A stretch of DNA of 9,935 bases from positions 1-9,935 of the forward strand of contig DALQ01000108.1 in the NCBI GenBank assembly GCA_002496845.1. Direction: 5' to 3'. The translations under genes and the position numbers were made by a program. This stretch comes from Euryarchaeota archaeon UBA495 (GTDB taxonomy: Archaea > Thermoplasmatota > Poseidoniia > Poseidoniales > Poseidoniaceae). The notes under the pieces are model-generated. The model was not told where the DNA came from. It made no database searches and worked only from the letters and a program-made list of their open reading frames with translations. How positions within the stretch are numbered: the stretch's first letter is position 1; the number at the start of each line of letters is the position of its first letter. Below, one piece after another: positions 1 through 6,274 of this stretch.

Positions 1-38
1 TCGATGGTTGAGTCGATGCGCTGACGCACCTCGTCCAT
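1..38 (-). CDS. Possible divergent gene, N-terminus only (partial)
   Basis: On the minus strand an ATG at 38-36 opens a frame that stays open to the window edge and reads MDEVRQRIDSTI. The charged, helix-like composition resembles a real N-terminus, and it points away from the glycosyltransferase gene, leaving a plausible divergent intergenic region between them. There is no clear Shine-Dalgarno or TATA box upstream. Twelve codons are too few to identify a family, so this is only a candidate; its main use is as an argument against starting the glycosyltransferase as early as position 37. Confidence 0.3.
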   Translation of the reverse strand, partial: MDEVRQRIDSTI

Positions 39-174
39 GGCGCCAGAGGAGAGGTCGCGTGGCGGGTTCGGCATTGCGCTCAAACCCCATTCTGCGGTCA
101 ACGGTTTCAATCTGATGTTGGAAATGCACCTTCACAGGGGCCACCTTCAAACCGTTTCGTCCGGCTCCCTATGC
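39..174. other. Probable intergenic region before the glycosyltransferase
   Basis: This 136-base stretch lies between the putative divergent ATG at 38 and the preferred glycosyltransferase start at 175. It is open in the glycosyltransferase frame, but the translation (basic, low in hydrophobic core residues) does not look like part of a GT fold. I see no convincing TATA box, Shine-Dalgarno or terminator. The only repeat is an 8-base inverted pair (100-107 and 149-156), which is within chance expectation for this length. Confidence 0.35.
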
Positions 175-1356
175 ATGGACCGGCACGTGCTCGTTGTCCG
201 AGGCGGTGCCCTCGGTCGAGACACTGGGCTGGGAGCAGCTCACGCCGGCGTGGTGCGTTTGCTGGCCAGCCATGAGGTGCAAGGCTGGGGGCTGAGCGCC
301 GAAGTGGACCATCCGCTTGGAGGCATGGGGCCACGCCGTTTGCTTCGACGATGGTGGTTCCACCCACGCCGCGTGCGCCAACGGCTGAAGCAGCGCGCTC
401 GAGAAGGGGGGCAGCTCGTGTTGTTGGTCACCGATCAAGAACAGGCCCATCTCGTTCCACGTCGCGTCCCACGTAACGTTTCGAAAGCGGTCATTGTGCA
501 CGACCTCTTCGTCCTTGCACCCAAGACCATCTCGCTCGCTGACGGGGCGATGAAGGAATGGAGCGGTCGCCGCGGCCCTGTTCGCTGGCTTGACATCCGG
601 AGGTTGCGGCGAGGGCTCAAGCGAGCCGACCTCCTCATTTGCGTCTCTGAGGCCACGGCGGACCGCTGCCGAACCGTCTTTCGGAAGGTCCCAGTGGCGC
701 ACGTCCCCACTGGCATCAGCCTCGAGCGGTATGCGCCTCGCGCTGAGAATGCGCCACATCCTGAGCAGGGTTGCGCTCTTTTGGTGGTCGGAAACGACCA
801 TGCTCGGAAGCGGATGAATTTCTTGGCCAAGGCCATCTCGGCGTGCCCGGATTCTGTACGTCGGGACCTTCATCTCGTTCGGGTCGGGGGCGGGCAAACC
901 GAAGCAGGGCGTCGTGCGCTGAGGCAATCCATGGAGGATGCTGAGGTCCGTTTGACGCTCAAGGGCCGCATCGAGGACGAGGAACTCCAGCGGTTGAGAA
1001 TGACGTGCGAGGCCCTTCTCTTCCCGTCTGCTGCCGAAGGATACGGCTATCCTCCCGTCGAGGCGATGGCTGCGGGCCTTCCCGTGCTCGTGGCGGACAT
1101 GCCCAACCATGGCAGCATGGTCCCCCCGGAATGCCGCTTGCCCGTGGACGACGTCGAGGCTTGGGTCGAGGCGATCGGTGCCCTGCACGCTTCATGGTCG
1201 GCTCGAACCAACGCTGGCACCAACCCCGTGCCAAGGCCAGCCGACGAAACGCTGCTGGCGCACGTGGAGCGTTTCTCTTTCGATGCTCAGGCTCAAGCGC
1301 TCGCTGCAGCGCTTGACGGCCTCATGGGCGACATGACCGAAGCGTCCGTGGATTGA
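175..1356 (+). CDS. Glycosyltransferase, GT4-like (group 1) family
   Basis: A cytoplasmic or membrane-associated enzyme predicted to transfer a sugar from a nucleotide-sugar donor to a glycan, lipid or protein acceptor; donor and acceptor cannot be read from sequence. From the ATG at 175 it has 393 residues, a normal GT4 length. The N-terminal Rossmann half opens with VLVVRGGALGRDTGLG (6-20), a typical acceptor-side start. HD at 109-110 and CVSEAT (156-161) are common GT-B landmarks. The donor half starts near VVGNDHARKR (204-213) and contains the E-x7-E signature, E288 to E296, in SAAEGYGYPPVEAMAAG, followed by LPVLVAD. Residues 52-74 are strongly basic. The frame is open back to 37, but those 46 extra residues match no fold and would run past a possible divergent start at 38. 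No Shine-Dalgarno precedes 175. The stop is close to the next gene, so the two may be cotranscribed although their functions look unrelated. Confidence 0.85.
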   Translation: MDRHVLVVRGGALGRDTGLGAAHAGVVRLLASHEVQGWGLSAEVDHPLGGMGPRRLLRRWWFHPRRVRQRLKQRAREGGQLVLLVTDQEQAHLVPRRVPRNVSKAVIVHDLFVLAPKTISLADGAMKEWSGRRGPVRWLDIRRLRRGLKRADLLICVSEATADRCRTVFRKVPVAHVPTGISLERYAPRAENAPHPEQGCALLVVGNDHARKRMNFLAKAISACPDSVRRDLHLVRVGGGQTEAGRRALRQSMEDAEVRLTLKGRIEDEELQRLRMTCEALLFPSAAEGYGYPPVEAMAAGLPVLVADMPNHGSMVPPECRLPVDDVEAWVEAIGALHASWSARTNAGTNPVPRPADETLLAHVERFSFDAQAQALAAALDGLMGDMTEASVD

Positions 1357-1373
1357 TGAATCCCCTTCGGTTC

Positions 1374-1378
1374 GGAGG
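1374..1378 (+). promoter_or_regulatory. Shine-Dalgarno GGAGG for the fatty-acid oxidation gene
   Basis: GGAGG sits four bases before the ATG at 1383. This supports 1383 over the upstream in-frame options, TTG at 1353 and ATG at 1356. The ATG at 1356 overlaps the glycosyltransferase stop as TGATG, so translational reinitiation there, adding nine residues, remains possible. Confidence 0.55.
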
Positions 1379-1382
1379 GGTC

Positions 1383-3458
1383 ATGGAACCCGTTCAGCAC
1401 GTCGCCATCATCGGTGCAGGAAACATGGGCTCAGGCATCGCACAAAAGTCCGCTCAGGAAGGCTTTGACGTCCAAATGGTGGACCGCGAGCAACCTTGGG
1501 TCGACCGTGGCCAGGGCATCATCGCCGGATTCCTTGAGGAAGCGGTGGAGCGCCGGATTTTCTCTGAGGCTGACGTGGCTGCAATCAAGGGCCGTGTCAA
1601 GGGCGTGGTTGGAACCGAGAACACGGCTCCATCGACCGACTTGGTCATCGAGGCCGTGTTCGAAGACTTTGACGTCAAGACCGCGGTGTTCTCCACCCTG
1701 GATGACGTCTGTGAACCGCACACCATCCTCGCGTCCAACACGTCCTCCTTGTCGGTGAACGCGTTGGCCGAAGCCACAGGACGGCCCGACCGCTTCGTCG
1801 GATTGCATTTCTTCTATCACCCCGCAAAGAACCGTTTGGTGGAGGTCATTCCTGCAGCGACGACCAGCGCGGAGACCATCGAGCGGACCGTGCAGTATTG
1901 CAAGACCCTCGGCAAGGTGGTCATCGTCTGCGCCGATCGCCCAGGCTTCGTGGTCAACCGTTTCTTCGTGCCTTGGCTGAACGAAGCCTGCCTCCTGTTG
2001 GAGGAAGGCATCGCCAGCGCTGCTCAAATCGATGCCATCGCGTGCAAGGCCTTCCGCATCGGCCTCGGGCCTTTCGGCTTGATGAACCTGACCGGGCCGC
2101 CCATCGCACTCCATTCCACCGATTACTTGGCGGAGCAACTGAGCACGCCCCGTTACACGGGAGCGAGCAACTTGCGAGCGCTGGTCGAGGCCGGTGAAAT
2201 GTGGCCGATCGGGGACGACGGCACCTACGATGAAGCGACCTACGCGACGGTCAGCGAGCGGCTCCTCGGGGTCGTCTTTGGCGTCGCCGCTCAAATCGTC
2301 GAAGAAGACGTTTGTTCCATGGAAGACGTCGACCGTGGCGCGAAGGTTGGGCTACGCTGGGCCAAGGGTCCGTTCGAACTGATGAATCGAGTGGGTCTCA
2401 AGGAGGCCCACCGCATGGCTGCGGCTTACGCCGATGTGGCCGGTGCAGGGTGGTCCGTCCCCGAGTTCTTCTCCCGCCAAGCCGAGGACGGCGACGGCTG
2501 GGACTTCAGTTACGTCGACCTGCACATGGACAACGGCGTCGCCACGATCACCATCAACCGACCCGAGGCCATGAACGCCCTCAACGAGACCGTGGTCAAA
2601 CAACTCGGGCAAGCCGTGGCCAAAGCGCACGCGGCCGAAGGCATCCACACCATGGTCCTCGACGGAGCAGGCAAGGCCTTCGTGGCGGGCGCGGACGTGA
2701 AGTTCTTTGTCGACAAAATCCGTGCGGACGCCATTCCTGACATCGAGGTCTTCACCGCGGGCGGGCATGTGGTGCTCGACACCATCGAAGCATCCCCGTT
2801 GACCACCGTCGCACTGACCACCGGCCTTGCCTTGGGCGGCGGGCTTGAACTCGCTCTGGCGTGCGACTACCGCGTGGGAACGCGCCGCTCCAGCTTCCGC
2901 TTCCCGGAAACGGGCATCGGCATTTACCCTGGGCTGGGCGGTTCTCAGCGGCCGGCTCGCATCATGGGACGGCCGAGCGCGCGCTGGGCGGTCCTTGCAG
3001 GCAACATGATGGACGCCGGGACGGCCCATGCCCTTGGCATTCTCACCCATCTGGTGCCCATCAGTGAGGTGGATGCGACGGTCACATCCATCGCTGCTGC
3101 TGGGAAGCCAGAGGCGAAGTATCCGGGTCAGCCAAACGACGCGACGCACCCCGTGGCGGCCTTTGCTGCAGCATTTTACGCGGATGAACACGTCGAAACG
3201 CTGCTCGCAGGCAACTGTCCTGAGGGTCAGGATCCCGAGGACAAGCAAGTGGCTCGTCAGATGAAGTTCCTCTCGCGTGTTGCACCTGTAGGCCTGAAAA
3301 TGGCCAGTGATCTCATCGACGCCACCGAAGAGGCCTCGCTTGCTGCGGGTCTCCAGATGGAATTGGATGGGTTGGAAGCCATCTTCTCTACCGCCGACGC
3401 GCTTGAAGGCCTCTCCGCCTTGATCGAAGGGCGTCGAGCATCCTACACGGGCGCTTGA
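1383..3458 (+). CDS. Bifunctional 3-hydroxyacyl-CoA dehydrogenase / enoyl-CoA hydratase fusion
   Basis: Predicted to catalyse two consecutive beta-oxidation steps, hydration of trans-2-enoyl-CoA and NAD-dependent oxidation of the 3-hydroxyacyl-CoA; either could run in reverse in a synthetic pathway. The protein has 691 residues. The NAD-binding domain carries GAGNMG (11-16). The dehydrogenase residues S121, H142, E154 and N192 have exactly the spacing of the human short-chain enzyme (S137, H158, E170, N208). A second 3HCDH C-terminal domain follows at about 288-360. The crotonase domain runs from about 380, with AGAD (435-438), E489 in GGGLEL and E509 in FPETGIGIYPG; the 20-residue gap between these glutamates matches rat hydratase E144/E164. 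Both active sites therefore look intact. The dehydrogenase-first order is opposite to bacterial FadB and typical of archaeal fusions; in Metallosphaera a related fusion works in the 3-hydroxypropionate/4-hydroxybutyrate cycle. Chain length preference cannot be told. It ends one base from a convergent gene. Confidence 0.95.
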   Translation: MEPVQHVAIIGAGNMGSGIAQKSAQEGFDVQMVDREQPWVDRGQGIIAGFLEEAVERRIFSEADVAAIKGRVKGVVGTENTAPSTDLVIEAVFEDFDVKTAVFSTLDDVCEPHTILASNTSSLSVNALAEATGRPDRFVGLHFFYHPAKNRLVEVIPAATTSAETIERTVQYCKTLGKVVIVCADRPGFVVNRFFVPWLNEACLLLEEGIASAAQIDAIACKAFRIGLGPFGLMNLTGPPIALHSTDYLAEQLSTPRYTGASNLRALVEAGEMWPIGDDGTYDEATYATVSERLLGVVFGVAAQIVEEDVCSMEDVDRGAKVGLRWAKGPFELMNRVGLKEAHRMAAAYADVAGAGWSVPEFFSRQAEDGDGWDFSYVDLHMDNGVATITINRPEAMNALNETVVKQLGQAVAKAHAAEGIHTMVLDGAGKAFVAGADVKFFVDKIRADAIPDIEVFTAGGHVVLDTIEASPLTTVALTTGLALGGGLELALACDYRVGTRRSSFRFPETGIGIYPGLGGSQRPARIMGRPSARWAVLAGNMMDAGTAHALGILTHLVPISEVDATVTSIAAAGKPEAKYPGQPNDATHPVAAFAAAFYADEHVETLLAGNCPEGQDPEDKQVARQMKFLSRVAPVGLKMASDLIDATEEASLAAGLQMELDGLEAIFSTADALEGLSALIEGRRASYTGA

Positions 3459-3459
3459 T

Positions 3460-4479
3460 TCATCGAACCCGATCAAAATCTTCGACCGTCAATGGCATCC
3501 ACGTGGTGGTGCTCATCCAACGCGGTGGCGTTTGCCGTCGAATGTTTGAGAAGTTGATTGGTCCTCCGTTCCAAGCCACGAACTCATCAGGGGCCTTTTC
3601 TGGCGTCTTCACAAGGCCCTGTTCCACCACGAGTCCGGGACTCAAGGTGGACACCCGATGTGAGGTCGCGATGTCGTCGGCCAATGCGGACATGTACAAA
3701 CAAAGCAAATCGAAACCGTGCACCCGTTGGGCGCCCGGTTGAATGCAGAAGGTACGTCCCGTGCCTTCCAGGTGGACTCGAATGCCGTATTCCTGCCCAT
3801 TTGTGGGCCGGTTTGAGCGACAGAGAATCCACACAAGACTCGACCTTCCAATGATGCGGACTCGGTGGTTCGCGTCGACCCAAATGCGGCCTTTGAGCAA
3901 CGACACGTTCGTTCGCATGAAGCCTCCAGAGGCCAACCATGCGTCGTTCACAAGGCAACGGAGAACATGGCCTTCCGTCTCCTGTTGTTCTCGTTGTTCT
4001 TTCACATGCCAAGGCACAGCATCCAGATCGACGGTTTCCGCAACGGCCTCCATGACCCGCTGCCGAAGTTCAATGGCCTCTGCAGCCCCATGATGGCCAA
4101 ACCATACGTCCAACCATTCCTCGTAGAGGCCGTCGTTCACGCCGGCCCTGCTGTTGTGGTCCCAGGTGTAGCCGCCGTTGTCCGTTGGGCGAACGTACGG
4201 GGAGAGTGAAATCCATTCCTCCCACGTCAGGCGATCCTCGGTGTTCATGGCGTAGGCTTCCAATTGGCGTTGTAGGTTCATCTCATGGTACCCTCGACCC
4301 CTCCCAGGGAGCGCCGGTCCTGCCACGCCCCAGATTGGATTGGGTACGTTGTGCAGATGATGGATCCATGCACGAGCGCGATGGTTCGTCACCGTGTAAA
4401 GTGAGAACGGGTGCTTTTCTGGAGCAGGGTCGCTCAACCAATGGTGCACGAAGTGGTTCATGCTGGGTCGTGGAGTCAT
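3460..4479 (-). CDS. Uncharacterised tryptophan-rich protein, last gene of the E1-JAMM operon
   Basis: I do not recognise this 339-residue protein. It is predicted soluble: there is no signal peptide or clear membrane segment. It holds 15 tryptophans, about 4 percent and several times the usual frequency, and eight histidines in its first 43 residues. Cysteines lie at 175, 220, 245 and 260. The stretch from LVW (215-217) through RP (224-225) to TGRTFC (240-245) loosely recalls, from memory, the segment around the catalytic cysteine in E2-like PRTRC protein B; that resemblance is weak and untested. The start is fixed by a strong Shine-Dalgarno six bases upstream; M7 (4461) is a less likely alternative. 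It lies nine bases after the 333-aa gene, so it is almost certainly in the same operon, and by context may be an E2-like factor, a substrate or an effector. It ends one base from the convergent fatty-acid gene, with no room for a separate terminator. Confidence 0.8.
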   Translation of the reverse strand: MTPRPSMNHFVHHWLSDPAPEKHPFSLYTVTNHRARAWIHHLHNVPNPIWGVAGPALPGRGRGYHEMNLQRQLEAYAMNTEDRLTWEEWISLSPYVRPTDNGGYTWDHNSRAGVNDGLYEEWLDVWFGHHGAAEAIELRQRVMEAVAETVDLDAVPWHVKEQREQQETEGHVLRCLVNDAWLASGGFMRTNVSLLKGRIWVDANHRVRIIGRSSLVWILCRSNRPTNGQEYGIRVHLEGTGRTFCIQPGAQRVHGFDLLCLYMSALADDIATSHRVSTLSPGLVVEQGLVKTPEKAPDEFVAWNGGPINFSNIRRQTPPRWMSTTTWMPLTVEDFDRVR

Positions 4480-4485
4480 TCTTTT

Positions 4486-4490
4486 ACCTC
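4486..4490 (-). promoter_or_regulatory. Shine-Dalgarno GAGGT overlapping the upstream stop codon
   Basis: On the minus strand the sequence reads TTTTTGAGGTAAAAGAATG. GAGGT lies six bases before the ATG at 4479, and its GA is shared with the TGA stop (4491-4489) of the 333-aa gene. A ribosome ending the upstream gene therefore sits on the initiation site of the next, which suggests coupled translation and decides the start of the 339-aa protein. Confidence 0.7.
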
Positions 4491-5490
4491 AAAAATCCAT
4501 GATGTCCTCGACGTCGTGGACGTTCTCGTAGGCGTCGGCGGGGACGCCCAAATGCTCCGTGCGCAGATGGGGTGGAATGTGGATGAGTTCCTCGTGCAGG
4601 TTCTGGTAGTGGTCGAAGTCCCACGTGGTCAGGTAGACGCCGTCGGCGGTCTCAAACAAGGGCTCGAGGTCGGGGCGGAAGGTTTCGCTCAGCATGAGGA
4701 GCCTGTCTCGCACCCGCTCCTGATCTGCGCGGGACATGGTTCGGACGTGAAGATCGATGAAGCGGTGCAGGGCGTTGGCGAAGGTGTCGGGCCGGTGGCG
4801 GGTCAGGCGAAGGATGAGGTTCACGAAGGCGTCGACCATGGCCCCTCCCCCCTCCTCATGTGACGGTACAAACATCGTGTAGAGTTCAGAGTTCACCAAC
4901 TCCAACTCCACTTGAGGTGGGAGGTTTCCTTTCGCAGCGATGTCATAGGCCCGTGTTGAGATGAACCCTTCTCCTTCTTCTTCGTGCACGTAGCAGGCAA
5001 GCATTTTCGCCGCTGATGTGCGTTCGGGCAAGGAGAAGTATTCGTTGGCCACGATGGCCAGCAGGTCGGTAGATGAATGCAACATGTAGAGTGTGTCCGG
5101 GGTGTGGGAAACGGGGAAGCCGGCCTCCCCAAGCAGCACCACGGTGGACAGGTGGTCCGACATGGGCACGTCGCGGAAGAGGCCCTCTCCTGCGACACAA
5201 ATGGGCTTGCCGTCAACCGAAATCACGAGGTGGTGTTCGTCCAATTGAACGGCCACGAGCATGGAGCCGACCACGTCGATGTCGAGCGTCACGCCAGCAG
5301 GATGCTCCATGAGCAAGTTCGTGCCGTTGATGGTCCACCGCTTTGAAGACGCCAAAACGGATTCGAACAGCTCCATGCCGATGTGCTCGGCGATGTAGCG
5401 GTCCTCGCTGATGGCGCGGTCTTCCTCTGGAAGGCCGTGTATCACGTCGCTAACTTCGTTGACCAGTTGACGCGCTTCCGTGATGTTCAT
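4489..5490 (-). CDS. Uncharacterised 333-aa protein of the E1-JAMM operon
   Basis: I do not recognise this protein. It looks soluble and acidic, with no signal peptide or membrane helix. Residues 1-50 look helical. About 52-155 alternates hydrophobic and polar residues as in a beta-rich domain (for example VTLDIDVVGSMLVAVQL, 67-83). About 215-270 is strongly helical (AMVDAFVNLILRL; RVRDRLLMLSETF). The C-terminus is acidic and ends EDIMDF. Cysteines occur only at 98 and 166, and neither sits in an evident E2 motif. I chose ATG 5490 over ATG 5496 because 5490 gives an ATGA overlap with the stop of the 78-aa gene, exactly as at the two upstream junctions; the other start would add MA. It sits between the small gene and the tryptophan-rich gene, so by context it is a partner, target or regulator of the E1/JAMM pair. 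Confidence 0.8.
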   Translation of the reverse strand: MNITEARQLVNEVSDVIHGLPEEDRAISEDRYIAEHIGMELFESVLASSKRWTINGTNLLMEHPAGVTLDIDVVGSMLVAVQLDEHHLVISVDGKPICVAGEGLFRDVPMSDHLSTVVLLGEAGFPVSHTPDTLYMLHSSTDLLAIVANEYFSLPERTSAAKMLACYVHEEEGEGFISTRAYDIAAKGNLPPQVELELVNSELYTMFVPSHEEGGGAMVDAFVNLILRLTRHRPDTFANALHRFIDLHVRTMSRADQERVRDRLLMLSETFRPDLEPLFETADGVYLTTWDFDHYQNLHEELIHIPPHLRTEHLGVPADAYENVHDVEDIMDF

Positions 5491-5723
5491 TGCCATGCCT
5501 CCTGCCAGGTGGCGTGTGCTTCGAGGAAGGTGGCCAAATCGAAGGGTTCCCCGTCTTCGGACGCAGCACGCAAGCGTGCTTTGACGGTCTCAACAAGGTC
5601 CTCTTCTGGTGCCGTTCCTGTGATTTCTTGGATCACATCAGCGACGGTTCGGCCTTGTCCGAGCGCGACCTTGAGGCGAGCCCGCCGGGCCTCATCCTCG
5701 TCTTTTGGGGCCCTGACGCTCAT
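5487..5723 (-). CDS. Small 78-aa protein of the E1-JAMM operon, unknown function
   Basis: A small, highly charged protein whose N-terminal 17 residues are rich in Asp, Glu, Arg and Lys. It then carries a segment LKVALGQGRTVADVIQEITG (17-36) and two probable helices (about 41-55 and 62-76), ending ATWQEAWQ. Its size and place beside E1 and JAMM genes are where a ubiquitin-like modifier might be expected, and TVADVI faintly resembles the end of the beta hairpin and first helix of a beta-grasp fold. However, there is no convincing first hairpin and no C-terminal diglycine, so I do not call it a modifier; a helical adaptor or inhibitor is as likely. The start at 5723 overlaps the JAMM stop as ATGA. 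The frame extends 19 codons further upstream, but that would overlap the JAMM gene more deeply with glycine-rich, unlikely sequence. Confidence 0.7.
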   Translation of the reverse strand: MSVRAPKDEDEARRARLKVALGQGRTVADVIQEITGTAPEEDLVETVKARLRAASEDGEPFDLATFLEAHATWQEAWQ

Positions 5724-6274
5724 GCTTCCACCTCCGCCGGCCAAGCCACGGGCCAAGGCGCAGGGTCCTCTTGGGACCATGCGTCCAAGGCCGGAGAGCC
5801 ACCGATGCGGGTCGTATCAGGATCGTTTGCACCGAGGTTCCTGGCGCGCTTGACGCCGTCAAAACCGAGGACCAGCGCTTCATTGAGCACGCCGGTACCG
5901 TTGGCCAGGCTCTGACGGTCGGTGAACGACCAGTACGCGTCAAAGCGTGGATGGGTGTGCACCCACACCTGGAAGGGCGCCATTGCGCCGACGTGGGCGC
6001 GAAGCGGCACGAGGCCGGGAGAGCCCCAATCGATGAACACGGTGCCTTCCGCGTCGATGAGGACCGAAGTTTCCAGACCGGCCACGGCGGAGAGCACGTA
6101 CACGGCGTTCCATGCCCCAGCAGAGGCTGCGGCTTGCTGGACCTTGAGCACCTCTGGGGTGTCCACCTCGCCGTCCCATGCCGTGTTGATGGCTTCGGCC
6201 CATTCGTCAATGGTGCACCCGAAGCTGTCCGGTTCCACGGACTGCGCGACACGGATGAGCACGTCGTCCTTCAT
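5720..6274 (-). CDS. JAMM/JAB (MPN+) family metalloprotease
   Basis: Predicted zinc isopeptidase or peptidase of the JAMM family, whose members remove ubiquitin-like proteins from targets, process their C-termini or cleave amino-acid adducts. The protein has 184 residues and appears cytoplasmic. The signature is exact: H106-T-H108, seven residues, S116, two residues, D119 (HTHPRFDAYWSFTD). H106, H108 and D119 would hold zinc. The required upstream glutamate is probably E68 (GLETSVLI) or E76 (DAEG). Before this lies a helical N-terminal region (about 1-60), and after it a tail rich in proline, tryptophan and acidic residues. It begins in an ATGA overlap with the E1-like gene and ends in another with the 78-aa gene, so its product is probably made with the E1 and works in the same pathway. 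Family membership is well supported; the substrate is unknown, and a Mec+/CysO-like sulfur-transfer role is a possible alternative. Confidence 0.85.
   Translation of the reverse strand: MKDDVLIRVAQSVEPDSFGCTIDEWAEAINTAWDGEVDTPEVLKVQQAAASAGAWNAVYVLSAVAGLETSVLIDAEGTVFIDWGSPGLVPLRAHVGAMAPFQVWVHTHPRFDAYWSFTDRQSLANGTGVLNEALVLGFDGVKRARNLGANDPDTTRIGGSPALDAWSQEDPAPWPVAWPAEVEA

Noticed and set aside
100..156. Inverted repeat AACGGTTT (100-107) / AAACCGTT (149-156)
   Set aside because: An 8-base pair 41 bases apart in this length is within chance expectation, with no supporting promoter signal.
37..174. Extended N-terminus of the glycosyltransferase from position 37
   Set aside because: The 46 extra residues precede a normal GT-B start, do not resemble a domain, and would overlap a possible divergent gene start at 38.
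169..1188. Long minus-strand reading frame opposite the glycosyltransferase
   Set aside because: It is a shadow of GC-rich codons. The opposite frame carries a full GT4 fold with its motifs, and this translation shows none.
2352..3476. Long minus-strand reading frame opposite the hydratase domain
   Set aside because: The opposite frame has intact crotonase catalytic residues; this one has no domain logic and would overlap the convergent gene end.
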